From Bryum argenteum (Eukaryota > Streptophyta > Bryopsida > Bryales > Bryaceae), in NCBI GenBank assembly GCA_037043015.1, contig CM073324.1, forward strand, positions 22,646,097 to 22,710,096: 64,000 nt of DNA, given 5' to 3'. The position numbers were made by a program, and so were the translations under genes. This document shows positions 46,073 to 58,204 of this stretch, one piece after another; within the stretch, counting starts at the first letter, position 1; the number at the start of each line of letters is the position of its first letter. The notes below the pieces were generated by a model. It was not told where the DNA came from. It was given only the letters and a program-made list of their open reading frames with translations, and made no database searches.

Positions 46073-47000
46073 ACAAGGTCGATTTAGATCACGCACCCTC
46101 CATGGATGCACATGGTTAAACTAAAATTGACAAAGTCAAATGTTGTTTTAGCATAAGCTAATCCGATTAGTACGTATGGAACATTGAGCCTCCAATGCGC
46201 ATGAGGTCGGTTGGTCGGTGGGTCCGATGCGGACTCAGTAAAAGAAAATGACCCAAAGCCAAGCAGATTGAGTGAGGACTTTGACTTTGTTTACTCATAT
46301 CACTCAAGGCTATCTGAAAAAAGGGTCTGAAAACTAAGTTAGCATTATCCTTTATACTCTGCACACCTTCCTATTGGTTCGGGAAGTCATCTCATGCTTC
46401 ACAATTCCTCATACTTTAGGAGATTTTCATTGTTAAAGTTTGAAAACACTATTTGAAATCTGCCCAAGACTGCCCAAATTGCGGAATATGCTCATTTATT
46501 CTCAGAATCTGCCCAAAATCAATTACATTGAAGTAACTTCAAAGATTCACCAAAAATTGAGATTTTTTTATTTTTTTACAATTTTTGAAATTTGTACTTG
46601 TAGAGTAGGTTCTAAGGCATAATTTCACCGCTCGGATTTTCAATCCAATAAAATTCTTCATATCTTGTTACATTGTCAAAGATTAGCCTTTGAATTTGAA
46701 TTTCAGCATACCTCCAAGTGAGAAATCAAGCATTTCTATAGGTTTTATAGGTCCTACAAGAGTAAAATATTGTATAGACATAATCCTAACTCACTTTGGA
46801 ACAAGGATGTGAAGAGCCTCAATACAAGTGTACTCTTAAAATTGGTTTTTGGGCTCACAAAACACTCCCAACCCATTTTGCAACTAGTGAAAATAACAAT
46901 TTTTTTCAACTTTGAACATTATGATCTCACTATCAGTGAGGAATTTGAATCTGAAACTTAACGTACATATACATATACATCGTGTATGCACACGAAAGAT
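46073..47000 (+). repeat. block H, copy 2
   Basis: About 46370-46960 matches 22190-22780 in the same orientation (GTTTGAAAACACTATTTGAA near 46438, GAACAAGGATGTGAAGAGCC near 46799, TTATGATCTCACTATCAGTG near 46918). Ends are unclear. Confidence 0.6.
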
Positions 47001-48042
47001 ATATATACACAAGATTTGTCTACAATAATTTTAAAAATTTGAAAGAGATCATAGTAACGATCTCATATATGTATGCTCGTTCGGATGGTTTTGTTTATGC
47101 TTCGTATACACTAGTGGAATAGTGTGGTTCTTAGCACAAAGAAAGTCTCGTCGGAGATTCGAGTCATCCATCTTGGTGGAATTATCACACTTTTTCACGA
47201 GTCATGGCAACCTCCTTATTATGCATCCTAAATTGGGTAAAAGTCTTACACCATTGTCGTCATGAAATTTTGTTAGTAATGCACAATTCAAAACAAATAC
47301 ATGTCAAAAACCCTCGAATTATATGGAGAAAAACCAAATTTAGTATACCAAAAACAAATGTACGGATGTGTGTGTAAGATATGGCGATATTCAATGTGCC
47401 ATTTCGGCATGTGCAACGAGTGGTTGCATTCATTTACTCACAACGCTCTTCAACGCGGGAAGGGTCATTTCACTTTTTACACATTCCTAGTAACATTTAT
47501 TTGCAAGATCCAATATGAGGTTTAAAAAAATAAAATGAAACAAAAATATCAGCTACTGCCATACTGTATATGCAAGAAACTTGCTGTATGATGGTATGTG
47601 GGAAACACTTCCATTGATGACAGTCTCTGACATTCTGTATACATGAATCATATGTTCCCATCCTCCAAACCACTCTATACCCAAGTGGACATTGCATATC
47701 ATAAATACGGGTACGCAAATCATCATATGTACTATGAGTACTATCCTTCACATGGAACAAAAAAAATAAAGAGATGTACGTTTTTTTAATAGTATATTTG
47801 TATTTACTTTTTGTTCAGAATGTTTTTAGTTGGCTTGGTATAATTGGTTACTTACAATCAGCTGGATACATATTGGTTGGCTAGGTGATTGAACTATGAT
47901 ATACCACTATTTGAATTTATTTTAAAAAAAATTGAATTTGGATATAAGGAAGTTCTTCGGCAGATTGGTGCAAATCGAGAGTGGTGTGACTTCTGGCTTA
48001 TTCATAAAGAAGTAAATTCTCTGTTGAGGAGAAAAGGAGATG
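47001..48042. other. gene-free DNA
   Basis: No gene or repeat recognised. Confidence 0.5.
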
Positions 48043-48125
48043 TCCGACCAACCGGATTCGAACCAGTGACCTAAGGATATCTGATACACTACAGTCCTCC
48101 GCTCTACCAACTGAGCTATGGTCGG
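48043..48125 (-). tRNA. tRNA-Tyr (GUA) with intron
   Basis: On the - strand the 83-nt sequence has a 7-bp acceptor stem (CCGACCA paired with TGGTCGG) and discriminator A. The D region is TAGCTCAGTTGGTAGAGC, which contains the Pol III A box. The anticodon stem is GAGGA/TCCTT with a GT end pair, the anticodon is GTA, and the T arm contains GGTTCGAATCC (B box). About 10 extra bases (TGTATCAGAT) lie one base 3' of the anticodon, the standard place of a nuclear tRNA-Tyr intron. No 3' CCA is encoded, as usual for nuclear genes. It should be a functional gene. Confidence 0.96.
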
Positions 48126-49233
48126 AGATGATGTCTGAGGCGGAGGAACAAGCTAATATAAGCCAAGCCCCCTCGAATCAATCAGCAGTCTTCATACCGG
48201 CGTCAGTAAGGTCTCGGATTTCAGATTCCTTCTTCGACAAGTGTGCCTCGTTGGAGTACCTGCCCTAACCAATATTGTAACTAAAACTTAGAGCTGTGCT
48301 CCTGAGGATTTAGCAGTATCAATAAAAAAAAGGAAGTCCATATTCTCCATTGCAAGGAAGAATCCCAATTCAAGTCTTTGCAATCTCGGAGCAGGACATA
48401 AACGAGAAGAAGCCAAGAAGGGCGCTGACAATCTTCTGAAGCCCATGTTGTCCCTTCTAAGTATGAAATAACTTGACTACATACAATCAACACCCAAAGA
48501 AGACTATGTGTTCGTCTGATTACGTGTAAAATTCCGATAGTGTTCGTGTGCAAGATTGCAATACTGCAGGTAGAGGACCTTACTCAAAGTACGAACACAA
48601 TGGGGCCTACGCAAACTTGGCGAATACTCATCTTCTGTCCCTTTGAAATCTGGGGACTCGTCTAAGATTAGTGCACCCTCCACCATCACTTTGAGCAACT
48701 TTACATACTGTGTAGTGAAAACACAGAACACTATACTGTGCACAATGCAGAAGATTTTCGAATCAGTTATACAACTGGGAGGAAGTACAATGTAATAAAC
48801 AATGTGTTTCTCAACGCATGCCTTGCTTCTCTTATGATTTTGGACTAATAGATGAGTGCACCAAAAACAGAGGGTCGCTGACATAACCATCTCTATCAAC
48901 ACAAGCATGTGAGATACCGAACCTGATACCGAATAACCTGCGTTGATCAAGATGTAGTATAACACTGCTTTAAGTGATGAACTGCTCATCGTTGAGCTGC
49001 ACAGTTCCAATGCGACATTGTAGAGCTGTCGAGTTTCCTGCAGCAGACTGTTCATCAACCGCAGACAGGGCCATCCACCAGTTCAGTTTCGATCCTCTAC
49101 CAAAAAAAAGTATGATGAAGTCTTATTCATTATCACTGACAGGTGCCTCAACTAACTCAGCCACTTGAGATAGTTTCAAACGTACAATGACTGTGTCACC
49201 TCCTAGCATCAATTACATGTCCTATTCAATCGA
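48126..49233. other. interval between tRNA-Tyr and C1-FDX, with one unassigned open frame
   Basis: An open frame of 184 codons runs on the - strand (49058-48504), beginning 176 bases after the C1-FDX stop codon. It has two hydrophobic stretches (about residues 28-70 and 88-115) and many cysteines, but no family resemblance I recognise. It may be chance reading of 3' flanking DNA. Part of the interval is probably the 3' UTR of C1-FDX. Confidence 0.4.
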
Positions 49234-50363
49234 TTACAACGTTCTCCAGGGCTTCTCTTCGGGGATGGAGACCACCATGCCCTCAAGCTCTGGCTCCAGA
49301 ATAATCTGACACCCCAGCCTTGCATGTGGATCAGCTTTCTTCGCATGTGTCCTATCTTTCAACACTTCCAGTTCTTCTTCCTGTCGTGGAGGTAGCTTGC
49401 TCAGCCACTCATTGGCAATGCTGACCTGCAAATCATTATCACACTTAAAATGAATCTCAAGAGTAATTTCAGCGGACCTTCTCCTCCAAGAACAAATGTA
49501 ATACATCGAAAAGCTGTAGTATAAATGACCACCCGCTCGGCAAACTCAGAGCTACAGGTATCAAACGTGATCGGGTCAAATCTGAAATACAAAGAAAGCT
49601 GTAAAATCTCAATCATCTTATCGTCCTCCTAAGTAGGAAGCGGAATTATCACGAATCCTATAGGCTCCAATCTGATCGTTGTAATTTGTGTAGACCTTCC
49701 AGTAGCCAGCACATAGTAACTAAGAGCAACAGCCTGCAAATTTCGCTTCAGGATCCTCTAAATGACAGAGTCATCCTAAAAACGAATGCTATAATCCCCG
49801 TTACGACATGATGCAAGCAGAAATTCGCTCTACAACGAGTATCAATTTGTAAAGATAGGTTAGGGAAATGCATCCCGACCAGGAGATAATGTCTCGGAGG
49901 ATGGCGAATGGTTGAGTTCTCTCATGTAGTCAATCAGGGCGTACAAGATGCTAAAACCCTATCAGTAGTTACGTAAATTAGGTTAAATCGCAATCTTAGG
50001 GTTCGGTCATGAGAAAAGATCATCTGATCAGAAAATACGCAAATCTTCAATGAACCCTACCCAACCGCTCACCTCGCATTCCGCTCCGCAAGCATTGATA
50101 TCTTCCAAGCGATGGCGCTCGGGATCGAACAGGCCTCTGTCGACGAGGGTACGCAGGAGCGTATGTCCAGCAAGGCCCCTGATAGGGTGACGATTGCCGT
50201 CTTCGTCAATGGCAGTCAAGTGCACGATGCGATCGGAGACTTTGGCGGAGCCACCATGGCGCGCGACGCTTGATTCGGACTGCGTGGCGATAGAGCCCGC
50301 GTACCGGGCTTGCTGCTGCAACAGAATACGGCTCACGCCCCGGAAGCTGCTCCGCATCGCCAT
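49234..50363 (-). CDS. C1-FDX: C1-FDX, ferredoxin-like subunit of mitochondrial complex I
   Basis: A plant complex I component that sits in the bridge between the matrix arm/carbonic anhydrase domain and the membrane arm of the respiratory NADH dehydrogenase. Coding exons are 50363-50073 and 49425-49234, with a phase-0 GT-AG intron of 647 nt, giving 160 residues, the usual family length. The N-terminus (MAMRSSFRGVSRILLQQQAR) is basic and amphipathic, as expected for a mitochondrial presequence. A ferredoxin-fold core follows, with GHTLLRTLVDRG, then RHRLEDINACGAECEVSIANEWL, RLGCQI and a C-terminal GMVVSIPEEKPW. Only three cysteines (C92, C96 and C136) remain near the positions of the four 2Fe-2S ligands of adrenodoxin-type ferredoxins, so a normal cluster is not expected. 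This matches what is known of the plant family. A Ty1/copia LTR lies 358 bp upstream. Confidence 0.93.
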
Positions 50364-50465
50364 CGCTCGAGTTTCGCTGCAACAAAATGTCTCCCTCTGG
50401 CTGAAAGCAGAACGCAGATGCTCAGGAAGCCCCTGGTCTGGTCTTGCCCGGGACGATGACTGACC

Positions 50466-50491
50466 ACCGTCGATCTCATATCATCGACGGT
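50466..50491. repeat. small perfect hairpin upstream of C1-FDX
   Basis: ACCGTCGAT at 50466-50474 and its exact complement at 50483-50491 surround an 8-base loop, about 100 bases upstream of the C1-FDX start codon. Role unknown. Confidence 0.6.
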
Positions 50492-50720
50492 AACCACCTT
50501 TTACCTCCACGATAGGTTACCACCGGTAGACGACTGGGTGTTGTATACCGGGAACGATGGATGTACACCGGTACTACAAGGTGACATTTTGAGTTGTCCT
50601 CTAATGGCCCAAAGTAACATAGGGTAAAGGTGAACATGCCGATGTATGAGTATTTGAAAATTCTCAAACTTGCACATACATTAAAAGAAGAAAAAGAATT
50701 CACAAATTAGGAAACAAGAT

Positions 50721-50874
50721 TGATGGATTTCAAGAGAAAGACACATTGAATATATAAGAAGTTTTATTATTATATTAAGGACAACAATTTCAAGTACATG
50801 GTTGTTCTTATAGAGCTACCAACAGACACACCCTTTCACTACTACAACATAATATCTAATTCTATATTCTAACA
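50721..50874 (-). repeat. 3' LTR of the copia element
   Basis: 154 bp, TG...CA when read on the - strand (starts TGTTAGAATATAG, ends AATCCATCA). It is the copy nearest to C1-FDX. A purine-rich tract (AGTGGGAGTG on the - strand) lies directly inside it at about 50875-50884 and is the likely polypurine tract. Confidence 0.95.
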
Positions 50875-50884
50875 CTCCCACTGA

Positions 50885-53800
50885 ATTTGATATTAGTTGT
50901 TTTGTTTGTAGCATCGACTTTTGTCAATTCTGTATGATCAATCCTTTGTATCTTTGTGTCTTGGTGTTTTTGTACTTGATCTTGGACTCGTTGGTCGCGG
51001 ACTTGAGGGGTCATTTAATCCCCATGGTATTTCTTTAGTTCTCAAACCAAAGTTGTGGGTACACCATGTATGCTTTGTTTTAGGAAGAGCTTTTGTTAAT
51101 ACATCCGCTACCATCAGCTCTGTTGAACAATAATTTATTTTGATTTCCGATTTTTCTACATGTTCTCTTATAAAATGATGACATATTTCTATATATTTTG
51201 TTCTTGCATGATATTTGGGATTCTCGGTAAGTGCGATTGCACTTCTATTATCACAGTTTATTGTAATTGGTGATGTTTGAGGTTCTTTTATATCACCAAG
51301 GAGACTTCTGAACCACAAGGCCTCTTTCACAGCTTCAGTGCATCCCAAGTATTCCGCTTCGGTGCTGCTAAGGGCCACAGTATTTTGTCGTTTACTGCTC
51401 CAAGAAATTGCACTACCATTGAGTAAAAACACATAGCCAGATGTGGATCTTCTTTTGTCCGTTTCTCCAGCCCAATCTGAGTCAGTATATCCAACTGGGC
51501 TAACAATATCTTCTTTGTTTAACTTTCCATCATAAGTCAAACAATAATCTAATGTACCTTGCAAGTATCTCATTATGCGTTTTACAGCGGTCCAATGAGA
51601 GGGTCCTGGATTAGATAAAAATTGGGACACTACTCCCACTGCATAGGCTATATCCGGTCGTGTGCAAATCATTGCATACATTAAACTACCGACTGCACTT
51701 TGATATGGTATTTCCTCCATTGCTTGTTTTTCTTCTTCCGTTTTAGGACACATTTCATTTGAAAGTTTAAGTCCCGTGGCGAAAGGCGTATCAATCGGTT
51801 TACAATCATTCATATTGTATTTCTTTAAAACATTTTGTATATAATGTTTTTGGTTTAATTTGAGTTCGTGCTTTGAAAAATTTCTTTCAATTTGGATTCC
51901 CAATAGAGATTGAACTGGACCTTGGTCCGTCATCTCAAATTCATCACTTAATAATTTCTTATATTTTTGAATTAATTGTTTTTTATCATTGCAAATTATC
52001 AAACAATTATCTATATAGATTGCAACAATTACTATAAGAGGTGGTTTAGAGTAAATATAAACATTAGAATCTGCAGAACTTACATGAAAGCCAATATCTT
52101 TCATGTAATTTCTAATTCGTTGATACCAGTATCTTGCTGATTGTTTAAGTCCGTAAATTGTTTTCTTTAATTTACAAACTAAATGTTCAAATCCTTTCTT
52201 AGCAAATCCAGGAGGTTGCGTCATATATATGTCTTCATCTAGAACGCCATTTAAAAATGCCGTTTTAACATCCATTAAATGTACCTCATATCCTTTTTGT
52301 GCTGCAATTGCAAGCAAAGATCGGAGAGAAGTAATTTTAACAACCGGCGAAAAAGTCTCATGAAAATCAAGTCCGGGCATTTGGGAAAAACCCTTTGCCA
52401 CTAGCCTTGCTTTCCGTCTATCAATTGCACCATCAGCTTTTAATTTTAACTTGAAAACCCATTTACATCCAATGGGTTTCCTATCTTTGGGTGGCTCAAC
52501 TAATGACCACGTTTCATTTTTTTATCAAAGAATCATATTCTTGTTTGATTGCTTCCAACCATTGAGGTGCGTCTTCCCTCTGTGAGGCTTCTTCAAGAGT
52601 CTTTGGTTCAATTATAAAGTCCGTAGAAATGAAAGCTTGAATAAAAGCTGAATACTTATTACCACTTGTTTCAATATTTTCTATTGCCTTTTTACTTAGT
52701 TTACGAGCTCTTTGAGATTGCCTTACCCCTATGGATTCTTCAATTTGATCCGGGATGTTTTCTATGGCATTATTTTGCTCATCAATGTCTTCTAATAAAT
52801 TCTTAGGTAAAAATTGAATAGGATCAAACTCATCAATCTCATTAGTGGTGTCTTCACTTGTGATTTCATGGTCGTTTGTTGTTTCTTCAAAGTTTGTTGA
52901 ACTAACTCCCGAGACATCAAAACTTTTGTTATCATAAGGTATTGATTCTTGCACAAAGGGGATAGGTTCATTATTTGGTTCTAAGTGATTTGGAGGATGC
53001 ACTTCTCCTACTCTGTTTTGTTGGAAAGGATACATAATACTTCCTCCAGATGTTGAATGAAAGTCCTCGTTTGAGGATATATCCAAATTTTGTGATTTGG
53101 ATAAGGGTATTTCTTCATTGAAGATAACATCTCTACTAACTATAATCTTCTTCGACTTAGGATCATATAGTCTATATCCTTTTGTCGTTTCACTGTATCC
53201 AAGCAATTTACATTTCTTTGACTTATAATCTAATTTTTGTCGTACTTCATTTGGTACATGCACATATGCATCACAACCAAAGGTTTTTATATGTTTTAAT
53301 GAAGGTTTGGTTCCCGACCACACTTCTTCAGGTGTTTTGTTTTCTAGTGCGGTATGTGCACATCTATTTTGTAAGTAGCATGCCGTAGAAATTGCTTCTG
53401 CCCAAAATTGATTTGGCAACTTTGAAAGATGTAACATACATCTCGCGCTTTCAACTAAACTTCTATTTTTTCTTTCGGCCACTCCATTTTGTTCCGGAGT
53501 ATATGGAGCCGTTAATTCTTTTGCTATTCCATACTTATCACAAAACTCTATCCAATTTCTAGATATGTATTCGCCACCATTGTCGCTTCGTAACGTTTTA
53601 ATTGTTTTTTGAAATTTATTCTCAACTAAAGCTTTGAATATTTTAAATTTATCTAAAACTTGAGATTTTTCATAAAGAAAATACACAAAAGTTTTTCTTG
53701 AAAAATCATCGACAAATGTGACAAAATATTTCATTTTACCATATGATAAAGTTTGCATTGGTCCACACACATCGGAATGAACCAATTCTAATATTGTTTT

Positions 53801-55560
53801 AGTTTTTCTACTTTGTCTAATAGGAAATTTAAGACGTTGTTGTTTTCCATACAAACAACTTGGACAAAATTCTAACGTTTGTTGTTGTATCAAATCTAAG
53901 CCTTCCACCATTTGATGTTTGGACATTAATTTTAAATGTTGTTCACCAATGTGACCCATTCTATAATGCCAAACATTTATGTCAGATTTTGTTGGTATAG
54001 ACAAAGTACCTTTATCTGAAATTGCATTTGCACTTATTGCACTTTCATCAATTTTGCAAGAAATATCTAATTTGTATAGATTTCTTTGTCGTTTTCCTGT
54101 GCAAACAATTTGATTTAGAGAGTTATCTTTGATAATGCAAACATTCGATTTGAATGTAATATCATATCCAGAGTCTGTTACTTTTCCGACTGAAATCAAA
54201 TTAGTTTGTAAATTTGGCACATAAAGAACGTCATTTATACGTCGACTTTGTCCATTTGGCAAGTGGACTACAATAGATCCTTTTCCTACCACATCACAAT
54301 AAGAGTTATCTGCTAGGTAAACTTTTTCTGGATTTTCTATCTTTGTAAATTGAATAAACCAATTCCTATTTGGTGTTATGTGGTGTGATGCACCCGAATC
54401 CAAATACCAATTATTTGTTTCAATATTTGAATTAACTAATGCGGCAATGAACAAGGTTGGTGGGTCTTCATTTGCTATGTTCAATTTAACTTCATTTGAT
54501 CTTCGTTCTTGTTTAGGGAGTCTACAATCACTTGCAAAATGACCATATTTATTACAATTAAAACATTTAACTTTCTTCATGTTTTTAGTGAACTTGGGTG
54601 GTGGTCCACTCCTTTTATAGGTATTAAAACCTTTCTTCTTTTGAAAGTTGAACTTTCTTTTTGTATAAAACACACTTGATGACGATGACGATGGTTCATT
54701 GTTGAAATGACCATCCGACTTTCTTCTTAACTCTTCTTGCAATAATTTTGACATTGCACTTGATAAGCTGATGTTAGCAGTGTTGCTTAAGACATCAACC
54801 ACATTTTGGTATGATTGTGAAACACTTCCAAGAAATGTTTCAAGTTGTTCGTCTTCTTGAATTGTTGCACCAACGGCAATCAATTCATCGAGAATGGTCC
54901 AACATATGTATATGTTCACTCATACTCTTATCATCATCCATTTTCAATTTAATAAACTTTCTTCTCAAATACACTCTATTTGAAATGTTGCTCACTTGAT
55001 AAATTGCTTGCAATTCATCCCAAGCTTCCTTGGCTGTTGCAACTCTAGTAATGTGAGAAAGACTAAAATTCTTCACACTATTGACCAATATAGTGAGGGC
55101 AGATAGGTTTCTATCTTCCCAATCAACAATACTCCCCGGCCCGGTTGCAGGTAAGGGAGCAATGTTTGCCTCCGTAGGGGCAATTGGTCTTTGTTCACTT
55201 CCGTCAATAATAGACCATAGTTTTTCTCTCTTTAGAGTGAAAGTTATTCTAGTTCTCCATATAGAATAATTTTCCCCATCTAACTTATCCATATGACGTA
55301 ATTCATATGGTGAACTTTGAATGTTCATTGTCATATATTTATTTAATGTTGTAAAATTCTATTTATATTTGTATTATCATTTTGAAAAAAATGCATTTCA
55401 ATGCATTCGTCATGGAGTTGAAAGAGTTTATAAAAGATTACATTTATTAATCTTATATAATTCTCAACTTCACTTCTTTCTTCTTCAACAATTAGCAAGT
55501 TGAATACATTTTCACTTGAGTATTCCACTTTGCTTCTTGAAGACAAACACATGATTAATT
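50885..55560 (-). mobile_element. internal region of the copia element (gag-pol remnant)
   Basis: Recognisable domains on the - strand, from right to left: UBN2-type gag near 55.3-54.7 kb, zinc knuckle CFNCNKYGHFASDC near 54.55 kb, aspartic protease LDSGASHH near 54.4 kb, the gag-pre-integrase region near 53.9 kb, the integrase core (HSDVCGPM to GVAERKNR) near 53.8-53.45 kb, reverse transcriptase near 52.4-51.8 kb, and RNase H near 51.5-51.1 kb. This is a fossil; see the parent entry. Confidence 0.93.
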
Positions 55561-55585
55561 GTTAAATTAAATTCATGCAATAGTT

Positions 55586-55598
55586 CGCTCTGATACCA
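55586..55598 (-). promoter_or_regulatory. primer binding site (initiator tRNA-Met)
   Basis: On the - strand TGGTATCAGAGCG follows the 5' LTR immediately. It is complementary to the 3' end of plant initiator tRNA-Met, the usual copia primer. Confidence 0.92.
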
Positions 55599-55752
55599 TG
55601 ATGGATTTCAAGAGAAAGACACATTGAATATATAAGAAGTTTTTTTATTATATTAAGGAAAACAATTTCAAGTACATGGTTGTTCTTATAGAGCTACCAA
55701 CAGACACACCCTTTCACTACTACAACATAATATCTAATTCTATATTCTAACA
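55599..55752 (-). repeat. 5' LTR of the copia element
   Basis: 154 bp, nearly identical to the copy at 50721-50874. Confidence 0.95.
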
Positions 55753-55757
55753 AAGAT

Positions 55758-57060
55758 ATGAATTGTTGAAGTTAGGGAGTATTATATGCCTACAATTCAG
55801 CTGATAGTTTGGGTAAATCATGCATGTTTAATGTCTTATTCACCATGGAAGTTTGATGTTATGTGCCCTTTGTCAATGTGGTAGTAAAATTAGAGGAGGA
55901 ATAGAGGGAGTAGAGTTTGCTACTAGTGTACTTCTAAACATTGATTTGGTCTCTTGTGTCGTGAAAGTTGTAATTTAAGAGGTATAGTGTTGAATTAGCA
56001 TAAGCTAACTGTAGTTACAGTTCCTTTCATTTTGTTGTAGATTAAATTATGATTAAGTGTTTTATGTTTGGTAATGTGTACACTTTCAAATCTTAACTAT
56101 TAGGCCCATGTCAAATGTGTAAGACTATTCAATTAGAAGATCATATATATTTTGACTATTCAAAAAAATTAGTTGTCAACACAATGTCTTCTTGAATTAT
56201 TCAAGGAGGTTGTTGTTGGATGCGGACCCCAATTGAAATATTTGCTTGGGCCATTCAACCAATTCCACTTCCATTGCCTTCAACATGCCAAATGTCCGCA
56301 TTTTAAAAATGGCCCTAGATTGTTTCCTTCGATTTTTTATCTTGCAAGAGTAGCGCTGCAGTCAACAAAAGGGAGAGTGAGGAACAACATAGTTCCCTTC
56401 ATAACATCATTAAGGCCTTTTTTACTTGATTGAACAAAACCCCACATGAAAAGTTTTGAGCTTTTACATATTTGCAAAAGTTTTTGGTCTTCGCAAGTAA
56501 GTTCAATTGCAAGTAGTTGTATTTTTATACATCTCATCTTCCAAGGCATGGAACTATGGCACAACCCACCCACAAATCAATTTCATCTCTTTTCATCCAA
56601 ATTCCTAAAAAGTGAGAAGTGAAATCTAGATTCATAATACAAAAAAATTCTCTACCATAATGTCAATATGGTACATGCATTGAATCACATTACTAATTCC
56701 AAAACGAATAATAACCATTACTTCTACATCTATAGGGTGTTCAAGTTATTCCCTTGAACTTTTATACAACTCTTTCTTTGCCTCCAAAGGCTGATCCGAG
56801 AACACTTTGGCACTTCATATATTCATAAAAGCTACTTTCGATTTTTGGATTAAAATATATATTCATTTTCGATAAAATCTATACACTCTTCTTGTGCCTC
56901 AAAATGTTTTCATTCTTGTAAAGCTTATACACTCGTTTTATACATGAAAGGTGCTTTGGATCTATTTATCTTTTAAACTTTGTTAAAATCATAAAACTTG
57001 TGAGTCTCGATTGTCATATAGATTAGAACTATAAGTATAGAATTGCACAAAAAGAAAAGT
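55758..57060. other. gene-free repeat DNA
   Basis: No gene recognised. One diverged copy of the recurrent short module lies near 56225-56300. Confidence 0.55.
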
Positions 57061-57180
57061 CTTTCACAAGTGTGCTATCACCTTTTCTAAGAGATTTTGC
57101 ACCCCTGTAGCCGCCGCAAAAGTAAAAGTAACCATCCATTCAGAGTCCAACCTTTTAGAGAGCAGCGACAGCTTTTTCCC

Positions 57181-57188
57181 CACGTGGC
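57181..57188 (+). promoter_or_regulatory. G-box/ABRE-like motif CACGTGGC
   Basis: A perfect CACGTGGC lies about 1 kb upstream of the SMP/C2 start codon and a few hundred bases upstream of the probable transcription start. Such motifs bind bZIP/bHLH factors in light and ABA responses. Function here is inference. Confidence 0.45.
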
Positions 57189-57585
57189 AATAGCGACTCC
57201 CCGCCACGAAGCAATTACCCCATTGGCAGAACACGACCCCAGTGTGAACGGGGTCACGTTTGAGTCGGAGAAGATATAGGCTCTTCAATCTCTTGCGAAG
57301 GCAGCTTCCACAATTGCTATCAAAATTTCGAATCTTCAATTTTGTTACAGAAACTCAAAAATCTCTTCCGAATTTTCTTGAGCACTGCATTGCGCTCAAT
57401 TTGAGCGCGTCCAAAGTTCAACCCTGCATTTAATTTGCATTGAGAAAGAGCTACTTAATAGTCTCCGTTACCACTGAATTGATTGAGAGCTCGGATAGTG
57501 GCTGATTGTGGATTTGGAAGCTGCGGTGACGCGAAGTCATCGTGGCTTGAAGTTTGAGATTCAATTGTAAAGGTATGCGAACTTG

Positions 57586-57594
57586 TTAGGGTTT
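57586..57594 (+). promoter_or_regulatory. telo-box TTAGGGTTT in the leader of the SMP/C2 gene
   Basis: A TTAGGGTTT (complement AAACCCTAA) follows a candidate splice donor (GTATGCG at 57572) in the 5' leader. Telo-boxes are common in plant leaders and promoters of constitutively expressed genes. The leader likely has one or more introns between here and 58192. Confidence 0.4.
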
Positions 57595-58204
57595 AATTGG
57601 ATTGTTACGCTGAAGAACTGCATTGTCGTGAGAGATTTGAGTATTCTCGACAACTGCTCTTTGTTACGGTGAGGTCTTACAATTTGAGTTTCGTGCATAT
57701 TTTTAATTTGGCATGTACATGAGTGTTTGAGTGACTTGTATGCGAATTACTGCTTCTAATTTTTCTCGATTTAGTGTAGGGAGCTTTTCTTGATTTTCGG
57801 AATTGAGATTCGTTGATTGTGATTTTGTAGAGCACAAGAACGAGCTGATTTTCTAGAGAAGTGTGGTTGGAGGTGCACTCATGAGAACTGGTATGCGTTC
57901 TTGACTTGATTTTCGCCGTTGTCTAATTTTTCTCTAGCCGCATTGGTGAAAGAAACAGCATTGAATCATCTATGATTGTACCTTTTTTGGAATTGGCGTC
58001 TCTCAGAGCATCAGAAGTGTTTGCAGAGAGCTGTAAAAATCAGGAATCATATAGGTCGCAAGTTTAAACCGAGAGCTAGGATTTTTGCGAGTTCTTTAGA
58101 GTTCAGCAATATGATGATGACTTCAGGCTTGCTGCATAAATCTTGAGATCGGAAGCTTAACTTATGAAACATGTCTTGTTGTATGTATGTAGTGATCAGT
58201 CAAA

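Larger units (their letters stand above)
50716..55757 (-). mobile_element. Ty1/copia LTR retrotransposon, near-complete fossil
   Basis: The element spans 50721-55752 and is flanked by a 5-bp target duplication AAGAT (50716-50720 and 55753-55757). It is in - orientation, so the 5' LTR is on the right. The two 154-bp LTRs differ at about two positions (about 98.7 percent identity), which indicates a recent insertion. Parts in element order, all on the - strand: gag with a CCHC zinc knuckle, then protease, integrase, reverse transcriptase and RNase H, the Ty1/copia order. The structure is complete end to end, but the coding region is interrupted at about two places, so it counts as broken. The Tork/Tnt1-like assignment within copia is a guess from sequence style. 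Confidence 0.95.
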
